Shown: positions 1 to 13,360, numbered from the stretch's first letter. The stretch: 64,000 bases of DNA from Bacteroidia bacterium (GCA_037045145.1 JBAOIA010000011.1:1798001-1862000); one strand, 5' to 3'. Numbers and translations: made by a program. The notes: generated by a model from the sequence alone, not told the origin.

Positions 1-60
1 AATTATATGGATGAGGTAACAAGCGTGAAATGGCAACTACCAGAATTGTTATTGTTATAA
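1..60 (+). CDS. 3' end of an unidentified gene (partial)
   Basis: The first 19 codons are open in frame 1 and end at TAA 58-60, which would give the C-terminus of a gene entering from the left. The tail is short and ends in a run of leucines. No family can be named from it, and the open frame could be chance. Confidence 0.3.
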   Translation, partial: NYMDEVTSVKWQLPELLLL

Positions 61-210
61 ATTTTGTTTTGTTGTCTTTTAAAATATTATTCATAATTAA
101 CTGATATTTTAAAGGCAAAGATAGGCTTATGATAGTTAAGATTCAAAAGTTTATTCTATGCTTTTTTAACGTAGTTTAAAGGTGCAAAACAGGCTATTAG
201 GTATTGATAT

Positions 211-933
211 CTAAGTATTCCAGATTACCCAGGAGGCCTCGGCTTGCTCAGTAAGCATTTCATACCCATTGCAAACCATGCACCCTTTTTTTATGCCCTC
301 AGCCATAAATGCAGTAATTTTAGGATTATAATTTAAGTCAAAAAGAATGTGCTTGTCAGTTAACTTGAAATAATTCAGGGGAGGTGATAGGTGTATATCG
401 GGAAACCTTCCAATTGGTGTACAATTTATAATCAATAAATTTTGACTTATTCTGTCATTGGCTTGATTATAAGAAATGGCATCCTCATTAGCATTTCTTG
501 AAACATATTGAAATGAAATGTTTTTTTGCTTGAGAACAAATGCTACTGCCTTTGCAGAACCACCGGTCCCTAATATCAAGGTTGGAGGTATTTGATCTCC
601 AATGAGTCGTTCAAGACTTTTTTGAAAACCTATAATATCAGTATTATAACCAATTAATTTTTTATCTTTTATCAGTATTGTATTGACAGAACCAACAGTT
701 TGTGCAGTTAGTTCTACTTGGTCGAGGTGGGGTATGATGCTTGTTTTGTATGGGGAAGTAACATTTAGTCCTGTTAGTTGATAATTGAAGATTAATTTCT
801 TTAATTGGCTAAGATCATCTAATTCGTAATTATTGTAACTGCAGTTTACATTTAATTTCTTAAATTTATCAGTAAAAAATTGTTGTGAAAAGGAATGGCC
901 TAATGGGAACCCAATTAATCCCAAATTTTTCAT
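211..933 (-). CDS. aroE: Shikimate dehydrogenase (NADP-dependent)
   Basis: Reduces 3-dehydroshikimate to shikimate in the cytoplasmic aromatic amino acid pathway. The 240-residue protein begins with the family's GFPLGHSFS substrate loop (residues 8-16). The NVTSPYK motif carries the catalytic lysine K63, and the usual NVTIPYK is altered only by Ser for Ile. N84 (GSVNT) and D99 (NTDIIGF) are the expected shikimate ligands, and LGTGGSAKA (121-129) is the nucleotide loop. It is slightly shorter than typical AroE (about 270). Its start overlaps the end of the upstream DedA gene by four bases (ATGA), so the two are probably co-translated. Confidence 0.93.
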   Translation of the reverse strand: MKNLGLIGFPLGHSFSQQFFTDKFKKLNVNCSYNNYELDDLSQLKKLIFNYQLTGLNVTSPYKTSIIPHLDQVELTAQTVGSVNTILIKDKKLIGYNTDIIGFQKSLERLIGDQIPPTLILGTGGSAKAVAFVLKQKNISFQYVSRNANEDAISYNQANDRISQNLLIINCTPIGRFPDIHLSPPLNYFKLTDKHILFDLNYNPKITAFMAEGIKKGCMVCNGYEMLTEQAEASWVIWNT

Positions 934-1574
934 TTAGAAGAAAATTTCTGTTTAAGAATACCAACTAAAATGGGTACTAACGAAATTCCAATGATAGCTA
1001 TTACAACTAAGGAGAAGTTGTTTTTAACAACATCTAATCTGCCAAAAAAATAACCGGCCCAAACGCAAATGTTAATCCATAAAACACTTGCTAAAATACT
1101 GAATCCGATAAAACGCTTATAGGTCATGCTACCTACACCGGCAACAAATGGAGCAAAGGTTCGCACAATTGGAACAAAACGTGCAAATATAACGGCCTTA
1201 CCGCCATGTTTTTCATAAAACTCTTGAGTCCTATTCAGGTAATCTTTTTTCAGAAAACGATAATTTTTTTCAAAAACTTTCGGGCCAATATAATTACCGA
1301 TAAAATAATTTGTGTTGTCTCCACCAAAAGCAGCAAAAAAGAAGATGATCATCAGATAAAAAACATTTAGTGGATTATCAGGAGGGGCAGCTAATGCTCC
1401 AGCAGCAAACAATAAGGAGTCACCGGGTAAAAGTGGAGTCACAACCAAGCCTGTTTCAGCAAAAACAATTAGAAATAGTATAAGATAAATCCATGTATCA
1501 TACCGTTGTACCAGTTCGAACAAGTGTTTATCTATATGTAATATAAAATCAATTAAAAATTTTATGTGTTCCAC
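930..1574 (-). CDS. DedA family (SNARE-associated/VTT) membrane protein
   Basis: A 214-residue inner-membrane protein of the DedA superfamily, whose members are linked to lipid-carrier flipping and membrane homeostasis. Visible features are a long N-terminal hydrophobic segment, a central re-entrant region and the family signature around residues 129-150, with an arginine and a proline in FVPIVRTFAPFVAG. The C-terminus has two more hydrophobic helices. It lies 9 bases downstream of the rhodanese gene and overlaps aroE by four bases, suggesting a three-gene transcript. The exact substrate cannot be read from sequence. Confidence 0.88.
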   Translation of the reverse strand: MEHIKFLIDFILHIDKHLFELVQRYDTWIYLILFLIVFAETGLVVTPLLPGDSLLFAAGALAAPPDNPLNVFYLMIIFFFAAFGGDNTNYFIGNYIGPKVFEKNYRFLKKDYLNRTQEFYEKHGGKAVIFARFVPIVRTFAPFVAGVGSMTYKRFIGFSILASVLWINICVWAGYFFGRLDVVKNNFSLVVIAIIGISLVPILVGILKQKFSSK

Positions 1575-1583
1575 AGGCTTAGT

Positions 1584-1901
1584 TTAAATGACGTTAAGTG
1601 TTGAATCAATTTCTTGCGAGTATGCTTTTATACCACCTTTTAAGTTAAATATATTGGTAAAGCCATATTGTGTGTTAAGTACTTGATAAATTGCAGCACT
1701 TCTTGACCCCGACCTGCAATGTAAAACAACAGGTTTGTCTTTTGCAATTTCATCAATTCTGTCAATGATTTCTCCCATTGGAATAAGTGTTCCGTTAAGA
1801 TTACAAGCATCATATTCATATTCTTCACGAATATCTATAAGTTGAAAGTTTTTACCTTCATCTTGCCATTGCTTTAATTCATGAACAGTTATTTCTTGCA
1901 T
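1584..1901 (-). CDS. Single-domain rhodanese-like sulfurtransferase
   Basis: A small cytoplasmic rhodanese domain. The active-site loop HCRSGSRS holds the persulfide-forming cysteine (C62 from this start), and LIDIREEYEY is the conserved N-terminal CH2A-like motif. I chose the internal ATG at 1901 rather than the longer frame starting at 1931. Rhodanese homology begins right after it, and a TATCTTTG promoter box (1929-1936) overlaps the longer version. This gives 105 residues, normal for stand-alone rhodaneses such as GlpE/PspE. The physiological sulfur acceptor is unknown. Confidence 0.88.
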   Translation of the reverse strand: MQEITVHELKQWQDEGKNFQLIDIREEYEYDACNLNGTLIPMGEIIDRIDEIAKDKPVVLHCRSGSRSAAIYQVLNTQYGFTNIFNLKGGIKAYSQEIDSTLNVI

Positions 1902-1928
1902 GATTTTAATCCGAGAATATTTGTTCGC

Positions 1929-1936
1929 CAAAGATA
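1929..1936 (-). promoter_or_regulatory. Candidate -7 box for the rhodanese-DedA-aroE genes
   Basis: TATCTTTG on the minus strand fits the Bacteroidota -7 consensus TAnnTTTG and lies 27 bases before the chosen ATG at 1901. No clear TTG is present at -33, so the call rests on the -7 box and its position. Confidence 0.45.
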
Positions 1937-1946
1937 CGAATTGACT

Positions 1947-3662
1947 TCACTTAGATATCGGTTTGTTGAATATTCTATTCAGATTTTGAGTAATGAATTG
2001 TATGGACAAAGCAATAAAAACCACCAAAAGGCATCCTGCTAAATTTAACCATAAAAATGCCATAACATCAAAATACCAGAATGCAATTACAATGGCTTCA
2101 GTAATTAAAGCTGAAATAAAAACTGAGTTTCCATTAAGATGTTTTACAAAAATTGCAGAGATGAAAATACCTAATATAGTGCCGTAGAATAGTGACCCAA
2201 GTATGTTTACTGCTTCAATCAGATTTCCTGTATTGCCTGCAAAAAAAGCACAGAGTATGCAAAAAACACCCCATAGTAGTGTTGCAATTTTAGAATAGTA
2301 AAGCTTCTTGCTTTCAATAATTTCTTTTTTTGACGACCGGAAATAGAAATCTACAACAGATGTTGAAGTAAGTGAATTAATACCTGCTGCTAATGATCCC
2401 ATTGATGCTAAAAAAATAATAGCTATAATCAATCCTATAAAACCTTTTGGGAAATGATGCATTACAAAATGTAGAAAAACAAAATTGGTGTCATTTATAT
2501 CGGCCCCGGGATTGACAGTCTTAATTATTTTAACAGCCTCCTGTCTTACTTCATTCGCTTCATTCGAAGTTTGAAGGATCTTGGTTTTGGTGATTTCAGC
2601 TTTGGTAAGATCATTAATTCGTAAATATTTTATATATTCTCTTGATAAGTGTGAATTACTTAGGTTTATATCGTTGAACTTATGCTCTAGAATTTTGTAG
2701 TTATCTGCCAAAGGGCTTTCCTTGGCAATCTTTTCTATGTTTTCATTAAAGAAAATAGGAGGAGGTTGAAATTGATAAAATGAAAACACAATAATGCCAA
2801 TAAATAAAATCACGAATTGCATGGGGATTTTAACCATCCCATTTACTATTAAACCTAATTTACTTGCTGATGAATCCTTGCCTGTTAAATACCGACCAAC
2901 TTGTGATTGATCTGTACCAAAATAGGATAGTTGTAGAAAAAACCCGCCTATGATACCACTCCAAACATTGTATCGGTTGTTCCAGTCAAATTTAAAATCT
3001 ATAATATTCATTCTGTTGTGAATACCTGCAATCTTTAAACTTTCGTACAAACTAGCGTCTGTTCCTATTAAAGAAAGAACTATAACCCCTGCGATTATAA
3101 TACTCGAAAAAATAATTGTCATCTGTAATACCTGAGAATGTGAGACAGCAAGAGTCCCTCCGTAGAAAGTGTAAATTATTACAAGAACCCCAATTATCAT
3201 TGTTGTATAAAAAATTGGAATATTCAGCACCGTAGATAATACAATTGAAGGTGCATAAATGGAAATGCCAGTTGAAATCCCGCGCTGCAATAAAAAAAGT
3301 AGTGCTGTTAATTTCCTTGTCTTATGGTCAAAACGTCTCTCTAAAAATTCGTATGCAGTATAAATATTGAACTTTCTGAATGCAGGAATAAATGTCGCAC
3401 TCAAAAAAATCATTGCAAGAGGAAGCCCAAAATAAAACTGAACAAAACGCATCCCATCACTATATGCTTGACCTGGTGCACTTAAAAATGTAATAGCACT
3501 GGCTTGAGTTGCCATTACACTTAAACATACATTATACCATGGCAATTCCCTATTAGCAATTAAATAACTGTCTAATGTTTTCTTATGACGACTTTTGTAA
3601 ATGCCATAGAGAACAATTGCCAGAAGAGTTATTGCCAAAACCAGCCAATCAATTGTGCTCAT
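1947..3662 (-). CDS. Sodium:solute symporter (SSS family)
   Basis: A 571-residue polytopic inner-membrane transporter coupling Na+ entry to uptake of an unidentified solute. It starts with a periplasmic N-terminus and TM1, followed by the SSS hallmark stretch around residues 35-70 (SYLIANRELPWYNV, then a small-residue helix ending in FLSAPGQAYSDGM). About 13 hydrophobic segments follow. A hydrophilic insertion at roughly 305-395 between helices is typical of the long Bacteroidota subgroup. Its ATG overlaps the stop of a 33-residue membrane peptide by four bases, and an FAD oxidoreductase lies upstream. Coupling to amino-acid or sugar catabolism is possible but not shown. Confidence 0.9.
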   Translation of the reverse strand: MSTIDWLVLAITLLAIVLYGIYKSRHKKTLDSYLIANRELPWYNVCLSVMATQASAITFLSAPGQAYSDGMRFVQFYFGLPLAMIFLSATFIPAFRKFNIYTAYEFLERRFDHKTRKLTALLFLLQRGISTGISIYAPSIVLSTVLNIPIFYTTMIIGVLVIIYTFYGGTLAVSHSQVLQMTIIFSSIIIAGVIVLSLIGTDASLYESLKIAGIHNRMNIIDFKFDWNNRYNVWSGIIGGFFLQLSYFGTDQSQVGRYLTGKDSSASKLGLIVNGMVKIPMQFVILFIGIIVFSFYQFQPPPIFFNENIEKIAKESPLADNYKILEHKFNDINLSNSHLSREYIKYLRINDLTKAEITKTKILQTSNEANEVRQEAVKIIKTVNPGADINDTNFVFLHFVMHHFPKGFIGLIIAIIFLASMGSLAAGINSLTSTSVVDFYFRSSKKEIIESKKLYYSKIATLLWGVFCILCAFFAGNTGNLIEAVNILGSLFYGTILGIFISAIFVKHLNGNSVFISALITEAIVIAFWYFDVMAFLWLNLAGCLLVVFIALSIQFITQNLNRIFNKPISK

Positions 3663-3760
3663 GAAAATGTCTTAGTAATTATGTAATATAAAGCAATCTG
3701 AATGATTAATAAGATTACAACAATAAAATAAAGACACTTCCAAGGAATTTCTTTCTTCAT
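3659..3760 (-). CDS. 33-residue single-TM small protein, translationally coupled to the symporter
   Basis: The small frame runs from ATG 3760 to TGA 3659-3661 and overlaps the symporter ATG (ATGA). It starts only five bases after the stop of the FAD oxidoreductase. The peptide has a charged start (MKKEIPWK), one hydrophobic helix of about 20 residues (LYFIVVILLIIQIALYYII) and a short TKTFS tail. Size, topology and coupling suggest a small symporter subunit, by analogy with the DUF485/DUF4212 partners of other SSS proteins, but I see no homology to those. A longer in-frame extension to 3853 lies inside the oxidoreductase gene and is rejected. Confidence 0.6.
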   Translation of the reverse strand: MKKEIPWKCLYFIVVILLIIQIALYYIITKTFS

Positions 3761-3765
3761 AACTG

Positions 3766-4902
3766 TCAGTAATTTTGATTCACTAATTCTGCAACTTCCA
3801 TTCCTACTAAATATCCTAATGCCACACCCATTCCGCCTAATCTCACGGCACAATATATATTAGGCCTTATTTCTTGAATTATCGGGGACTTACTTTCTCC
3901 CAAACCCATTATTCCACTCCAACGTTGTTCAATTTTATATTCAATACCCGATAAAATTATTTCGTTTAATAGATTTTCTATAGACGCTTGAATGGGTTGT
4001 GTCAAACCAAATTTTGTGGTAGTTTCACCTTGAATATCTAAATTTCTTCCCCCGCCTATTAGCACTCTGTTATTTACATTTCTGAAATAGTAAAAACCAC
4101 CCTGATAATGAAAACTACCATGTAATTTTAGATGTTTTATTTCGCCTGTAATTAACACTTGTGCCCGTCCTGGTGAAATTGATAATTCGGACAAAAATTC
4201 TTTTGCAAAACCATTAGTGCAAATAACAACTTTTCCGGCATTTATCTGAAACCCTTCCGATGTCATTAATGTTACACCATTGCTTTCATTATGAATCTGT
4301 TTAATTTCAAGTCCATTCAAAATCTTTACTCCCAAGCATCTTACTTTTTCAGATAAAACATACATCATCTTGCCGGTATCTAATTGCCCTTCAAATTTAT
4401 TCTGAATTAAGTTTTCTACTTTATTTAAACCAAATTGCTCAATACGCTCATTACTTAAAATATAGGTATTGTCTTTGGTTATAAATTTAAGCTGTGTATT
4501 TAAGTATTCTAATTTAGATTCGCATTCCCGGAACGATTTGCCATCTGTCTCCGTGAAGATTTCAAATCCAGAGTTTTGTTGAAAATCAATATTCTCATCA
4601 CCTAATAGCTCTCTTAATCCTAGTAATCCCTTATAGCGTTTTTCAACACGTTGAAAAACGTTTTCTTCAGACTCTTTTTCTAAGTCATTTAAAATTTCGG
4701 AAGCACTACCAATGCATGCAAATCCGGCATTTCTTGTGCTGGCACCATAAGGTAAGAATCCACGTTCAATGATTATGACATTTAATCTTGGATTATTTTT
4801 CTTAATAAAATATGCTGAATGCAAACCAACAATTCCGCTACCAAGAACTACCACATCAACATTGTCAAACCATTGCGACTTTTCCCAAAAGCTTAATTGC
4901 AT
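3766..4902 (-). CDS. FAD-dependent oxidoreductase of the DAO family
   Basis: A 378-residue flavoprotein of the D-amino-acid oxidase/glycine oxidase-like group. The N-terminal dinucleotide fold VVVLGSGIVG (17-26) is followed by an acidic residue (IIIERG) for the FAD ribose. The segment STRNAGFACIG is the typical second FAD-contact region, and the C-terminal RLGGMGVALG is the flavin-closing motif. It probably oxidises a secondary or primary amine. The substrate is unknown. It heads a run of three genes with a small TM peptide and a sodium symporter, which suggests uptake and oxidation of the same compound (inference). Confidence 0.85.
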   Translation of the reverse strand: MQLSFWEKSQWFDNVDVVVLGSGIVGLHSAYFIKKNNPRLNVIIIERGFLPYGASTRNAGFACIGSASEILNDLEKESEENVFQRVEKRYKGLLGLRELLGDENIDFQQNSGFEIFTETDGKSFRECESKLEYLNTQLKFITKDNTYILSNERIEQFGLNKVENLIQNKFEGQLDTGKMMYVLSEKVRCLGVKILNGLEIKQIHNESNGVTLMTSEGFQINAGKVVICTNGFAKEFLSELSISPGRAQVLITGEIKHLKLHGSFHYQGGFYYFRNVNNRVLIGGGRNLDIQGETTTKFGLTQPIQASIENLLNEIILSGIEYKIEQRWSGIMGLGESKSPIIQEIRPNIYCAVRLGGMGVALGYLVGMEVAELVNQNY

Positions 4903-4928
4903 ATTTAGACGAAGAATTAAGTTGATTT

Positions 4929-5498
4929 TTAAATACCTAAATTAAATCCAATTCTAATAATAGGATTTGTGTAAGGAGATTCGGCAGAGTCATTTAAATT
5001 AAAAAGAAGTAGAAGATATAAGCCGGCATTGTTGCTAAAACGTTGAATATATCCTCCTCCTACAAATGGTGAAATAATATTTTTCCTATAATAATCATTG
5101 ATATTTACATCATAAAGCTCCATGTTCAATAATTCTACTTCTGCATGAGCAAACAAATTGTTTGTGAATAGGTAACGTCCGAATACTCGACTTCCATAAA
5201 TACTTGTACTATAAGTATTGTAACTGTCCTTATATTTGTAATAAATATAGGTTATTCCAACACCTGCAGATACGGTTTCAGTTAATTTATAACCTACCAA
5301 AGGAGAAATATCAATATAGGTTTGAGTTCCAAATTGTAGTCCGAGATTACCACCAAAATAAATTCTGTCCTTAAATGGTATTTTATCTGACTTTAATTTT
5401 GATTTATTTTCTTTGATTGGCGCAATTGTATCATTTTGTGCTAATAATGTTATCGGAAAACAAAACAGTAAAAAGTATAATATTGATTTTTTTATCAT
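4929..5498 (-). CDS. Outer-membrane beta-barrel protein, about 189 aa
   Basis: The start at 5498 (MIKKSILYFLLF) gives a clean signal peptide ending near LLAQ. A longer frame begins at 5549 but would place charged residues ahead of the signal. After a short linker the protein alternates hydrophobic and polar residues in amphipathic strands such as FKDRIYFGGNLGLQFG and ISPFVGGGYIQRF, and it ends in an aromatic-poor strand IIRIGFNLGI. This pattern is that of small Bacteroidota outer-membrane barrels. The role is unknown. It is divergent from the SDR gene and follows no obvious operon. Confidence 0.72.
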   Translation of the reverse strand: MIKKSILYFLLFCFPITLLAQNDTIAPIKENKSKLKSDKIPFKDRIYFGGNLGLQFGTQTYIDISPLVGYKLTETVSAGVGITYIYYKYKDSYNTYSTSIYGSRVFGRYLFTNNLFAHAEVELLNMELYDVNINDYYRKNIISPFVGGGYIQRFSNNAGLYLLLLFNLNDSAESPYTNPIIRIGFNLGI

Positions 5499-5554
5499 TT
5501 TTATTCTCAATTTTGTTTGTAAAAGTAATTTAATTCTCAAACATCGCACATAAT

Positions 5555-6244
5555 ATGAATATCGTAGTCACAGGTGCTTCATCAGGAATAGGTTTTGAAT
5601 TGGTGAAATCATTTGCTTTACAAAATCACAATGTACTTGCTGTTTCAAGAAGTAAGAAGAAGTTATTGGAGCTAAAGCAGTTTTCAGAAAGAATTCAAGT
5701 TTTAGCAATTGATATTAACAAAGTCAATAAGAATGTCATATCAACGTCATTAAGCGAAATGAAAGTGAAGCATATTGATGTATTAATTAATAATGCAGGA
5801 GTACTTGTGAATAAACCTTTTACTGAATTAACCGAGTCTGATTGGCTTAATACTTATAATACTAATGTTTTTGGCGTAGCCAATATGATCAAATGTTGTA
5901 TTCCGTACTTAATGAAATCTAAGATTAAGCATATTGTAAATATCAGCAGTATGGGTGGAGTAGGAGGGAGTATTAAATTTCCTGGACTTACAGCATACAG
6001 TTCATCAAAAGGCGCTGTGACAATTTTAACTGAATGTCTTGCAGAAGAATTTAAGAATTATGCAATAAAAGTAAATGCATTGGCATTGGGAGCCGTGCAA
6101 ACGCCCATGTTGAAAAAAGCATTTCCCGAATTAACAACAACGCAAACGCCAGAAAGTATAGTTCCATTTATATCCTGGTTTGCTTTAGATGCATATAAGT
6201 GGTGCAACGGAAAAATTATTCAAGTTTCTGATTCAACACCGTAG
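5555..6244 (+). CDS. Short-chain dehydrogenase/reductase (SDR)
   Basis: A classical 229-residue SDR. The cofactor loop TGASSGIG spans 6-13, NNAG 79-82 stabilises the sheet, and the catalytic set is S131/S132, Y148 and K152 (YSSSK). It is cytoplasmic and NAD(P)-dependent. SRSKK after beta-2 has basic residues suggesting NADP preference. Substrate unknown. It is transcribed divergently from the barrel gene at 5498 and converges with the large barrel gene ending at 6261, so it is probably monocistronic. Confidence 0.9.
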   Translation: MNIVVTGASSGIGFELVKSFALQNHNVLAVSRSKKKLLELKQFSERIQVLAIDINKVNKNVISTSLSEMKVKHIDVLINNAGVLVNKPFTELTESDWLNTYNTNVFGVANMIKCCIPYLMKSKIKHIVNISSMGGVGGSIKFPGLTAYSSSKGAVTILTECLAEEFKNYAIKVNALALGAVQTPMLKKAFPELTTTQTPESIVPFISWFALDAYKWCNGKIIQVSDSTP

Positions 6245-6260
6245 TGTACTTATACCTTGT

Positions 6261-8042
6261 TTAATTTTCCAGCGACCAAATTATTTTTAGGAAAATACTT
6301 CTTCCAGGAGAAGGGTAACCTGTCGTTAAAAAATAATTCCGCCCTGATAGACCGTTATTTATATGACTACATCCTAATTCAATAAGTGCATTCGGCAATT
6401 TTATATCAAACGATAAATCTAAAAATGGATAGTTGCCGGACTTTCTATAACCATCCTTCAAATAGAAACTTCCGAATGCAGGTTCGTAAGAATAACTGTG
6501 AAATGAACTAAAATAATTAAGGCTTAATTGTGGACTTACTGCAATTTTATTATTCTTAAAATGTTGAGTAAATTTAACACTGCTACCTAAAATTATTTTT
6601 GGGAGACGATAAATATCTGTATGTGTAATTGATGAATAGATGAAGTAATTGGTAATATGAAATTTCTTCAGTTTATTATTTGTATAAAGTGCCAATCTAT
6701 TAATATTGATTGCTGAATTATATTGTCTTGGATTTGCTGAATAATCAAAATAAATATAATTCTTAAGATTTATAATGGAATACTTTATAACTAAAATTGA
6801 ATCCAAAATTGAAGCATTTAAATCAAATGATTTATTGTTGATTAAACTGAACCGATTTTGCCATATAAAATTGTTTGAATAAAATCTATTTTCAATATAT
6901 GAAGGCAATTGTTTTTTGGACTCAATTTTCCCGTCTATTCTCCATTTTGACATAGGGGAATAATAAAGAAATATAGAATGGTTAAAATGATTGTAAGTAT
7001 CTGGATTTCTCAGAAAAGTAAAATCTCCAATATAAAATAATCCAAATTTACTCCGATATTGTAATCCACTTCCCCAAAAGATATTTGAAATATAGTATGT
7101 TGAATCAATGTCATTTTGAGACACTTTGCTTAGAATTCCGTTGTAGCCTAAAAAGCCGAGAAAATTACTTTTAGTATCTGAATAATTGTTTTTTAGTTCT
7201 AATTTTGATGTAAAACTAATTGGCTTATAAACCAATTTATCATGAGTTGAAGTTGTATCAAAAAAATGGTTTTGATAAAAGTTTTCTTTTTTGTCTGATT
7301 CAAACCAATATTTTGATTCAGTATATATAATTGAATTGCACCATTTCAAACTCCAGTCCGGAGATTTTTTAATAGAATCTAATTTATTTTGTAAAACGAT
7401 GTCGAATAAACGAATATTTAAATCTGCGCCAATCTCAGACAATTTTTTGATCGAACTTGAGGTTAGCAGATTAGTTGTATAAAACTTTGAATTTTGTTCT
7501 TTAAATAAGAATAATGAATCTGAACTCAGTCCACCACTTTCATTTGCTTTGATTTTATTATTTAATACATGAAAAGAATAATTAATTCTGTCCATAGAAT
7601 CCAAACTCATAATGCCAATTTCAACAAAAGTCTTTTTATACGCAGTTCTTGAATAGTAACCATCTGCTTTTAGTGTATTGAAATTTACATACCCGACAAT
7701 TGAAGATGACACTTTTTGCTTATGATGAACAAAAAGGGAGTTAAATTTTTTAGAGGCAGTTTCAAATTCCAAACTGCTAATAGCTTTATTTGTTTTTTTT
7801 AACTTAGAATCTTTGCCAGTCAATAATTTTTGATTGAAAAATTTGGAGTTTATTGATTCTTGATTTAATTCAATAAAACCAATATATGAATAATTATACT
7901 TTTCTAAAGATTTTTCAAAAATACTATCGCTAGGATTTAGAGTAAAAGCACAATTTTGATTGCTGTAATTATTTTGTCCAAACAGATTGCTGAAAAATAG
8001 TAGTGAAACAACACAAAAACTTAGAGAAAACGTAATTTTCAT
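6261..8042 (-). CDS. Putative outer-membrane porin-like protein (Porin_10-like)
   Basis: 593 residues with an N-terminal signal peptide (about residues 1-22, ending near LFGQ) and a long barrel-like body of alternating strands rich in Tyr, Asn and Ser. The C-terminus resembles the end of the Bacteroidota putative-porin family, with a GRNY segment, a YPSPGRSIF turn and a closing strand ending in Trp. Many identical features occur in TonB-independent barrels, so the porin label is an inference. It converges with the SDR gene and starts about 110 bases before the rRNA terminator. Confidence 0.62.
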   Translation of the reverse strand: MKITFSLSFCVVSLLFFSNLFGQNNYSNQNCAFTLNPSDSIFEKSLEKYNYSYIGFIELNQESINSKFFNQKLLTGKDSKLKKTNKAISSLEFETASKKFNSLFVHHKQKVSSSIVGYVNFNTLKADGYYSRTAYKKTFVEIGIMSLDSMDRINYSFHVLNNKIKANESGGLSSDSLFLFKEQNSKFYTTNLLTSSSIKKLSEIGADLNIRLFDIVLQNKLDSIKKSPDWSLKWCNSIIYTESKYWFESDKKENFYQNHFFDTTSTHDKLVYKPISFTSKLELKNNYSDTKSNFLGFLGYNGILSKVSQNDIDSTYYISNIFWGSGLQYRSKFGLFYIGDFTFLRNPDTYNHFNHSIFLYYSPMSKWRIDGKIESKKQLPSYIENRFYSNNFIWQNRFSLINNKSFDLNASILDSILVIKYSIINLKNYIYFDYSANPRQYNSAININRLALYTNNKLKKFHITNYFIYSSITHTDIYRLPKIILGSSVKFTQHFKNNKIAVSPQLSLNYFSSFHSYSYEPAFGSFYLKDGYRKSGNYPFLDLSFDIKLPNALIELGCSHINNGLSGRNYFLTTGYPSPGRSIFLKIIWSLEN

Positions 8043-8117
8043 CAGATCCTAAATGTAATTTTAATTTATCAGGATAAAATAAAGCAATAAAATTGGTTTT
8101 CATAGATGAGTAGGGAT

Positions 8118-8149
8118 AAAAAAAAGGCTACCAAATATTTGGTAGCCTT
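8118..8149 (-). terminator. Intrinsic terminator of the rRNA operon
   Basis: A perfect 12-bp stem (AAGGCTACCAAA with TTTGGTAGCCTT, 8124-8149) lies just after the 5S gene. On the minus strand it is followed by a run of eight T (complement of 8118-8125), the standard rho-independent layout. Confidence 0.9.
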
Positions 8150-8154
8150 AATAT

Positions 8155-8267
8155 TTACGGCAACGACATACTATCCCACATGTTACTGCAGTACCATCTG
8201 CGCTAAGGGGCTTAACTTCTCTGTTCGGTATGGGAAGAGGTGGACACCCTTGCAATAGTCACCATAA
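8155..8267 (-). rRNA. rrf: 5S ribosomal RNA
   Basis: About 113 bases, last gene of the rRNA operon. The conserved core can be read on the minus strand: CCCATACCGAACAGAGAAG followed by TTAAGCCCCTTAGCGC and GATGGTACTGC. The ends TTATGGTGACTATTGC and GTCGTTGCCGTAA pair to form helix I. The ends are estimated from this pairing to within a few bases. Confidence 0.93.
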
Positions 8268-8319
8268 TTTCTTAAATAAATTATTGACAATACTAGGCAA
8301 AAAATAATAAAATAAAATT

Positions 8320-11202
<2,883 letters not shown>

Positions 11203-11377
11203 TCTATTTTATTTTATTATTTTTTTGCCAGTAAGTCAAAGAACATTTCCCATAAAAGGGGAGTGTAAACGATAGTGGATTTGCACCAATTTAATTCCAA
11301 AAGGAACGCTTTACTAATATAAGCTAATTGTTTAAGTAAAATAAATCACCGTTGTGATTTATAACAAGTTAATATGG

Positions 11378-11451
11378 TGGAGGTGAACGGATTCGAACCG
11401 ATGACCCCCTGCGTGCAAGGCAGGTGCTCTAGCCAGCTGAGCTACACCCCC
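11378..11451 (-). tRNA. tRNA-Ala (anticodon TGC)
   Basis: 74 bases. Acceptor GGGGGTG pairs with CACCTCC(A), the D arm reads AGCTCAGCTGGCTAGAGC, the anticodon stem-loop CTGCCTTGCACGCAG carries TGC, and the T loop is GGTTCGAATCC. No CCA is encoded. It sits in the 16S-23S spacer, as is usual. Confidence 0.97.
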
Positions 11452-11480
11452 GAATCAAGTAAAAGACTTGATTAATTATG

Positions 11481-11555
11481 TAGTCCCGAGCAGATTTGAA
11501 CTGCTGACCCCTACATTATCAGTGTAGTGCTCTAACCAAGCTGAGCTACGGGACT
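11481..11555 (-). tRNA. tRNA-Ile (anticodon GAT)
   Basis: 75 bases. Acceptor AGTCCCG pairs with CGGGACT plus discriminator A, the D arm is AGCTCAGCTTGGTTAGAGC, the anticodon arm CTACACTGATAATGTAG shows GAT, and the T arm contains GTTCAAATC. It lies first in the 16S-23S spacer, giving the common Ile-Ala pair. Confidence 0.97.
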
Positions 11556-11651
11556 ATTAAATAAGGAATAGTTCCTCGTTGAAGCACCACGTTAACTCGA
11601 GTGGTAATAAATGAAGAATAAGGGAAATAACAAGCAATATAAAATCGCTCC

Positions 11652-13180
<1,529 letters not shown>

Positions 13181-13196
13181 TGTCTTTTAATTCTTT

Positions 13197-13214
13197 TCTT
13201 GGCCGAAGCCAAGA
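13197..13214 (-). other. TTCG-capped hairpin in the 16S leader
   Basis: On the minus strand the leader reads TCTTGGC-TTCG-GCCAAGA, a perfect 7-bp stem closed by C-G around a UUCG tetraloop. It ends 16 bases before the 16S 5' end. It may be a processing or anti-pausing element of the pre-rRNA. Confidence 0.75.
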
Positions 13215-13360
13215 AGTAAGAATATAATGCTCTGGGATTTTATTCATGTCCTGATTTTGTGCTTTTTTAAAATCAGGTCAGGCTTGTTATTTCCTTTTAA
13301 TCTTCAAAGAACGTTTAATATATTTTGATAAACTAAAATATCGTTTTCAAAATGGGAGCG

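Noticed and set aside
3761..3853. Longer version of the small TM peptide
   Set aside because: It would extend into the FAD oxidoreductase coding sequence and adds a cysteine- and arginine-rich segment unlike a membrane protein start.
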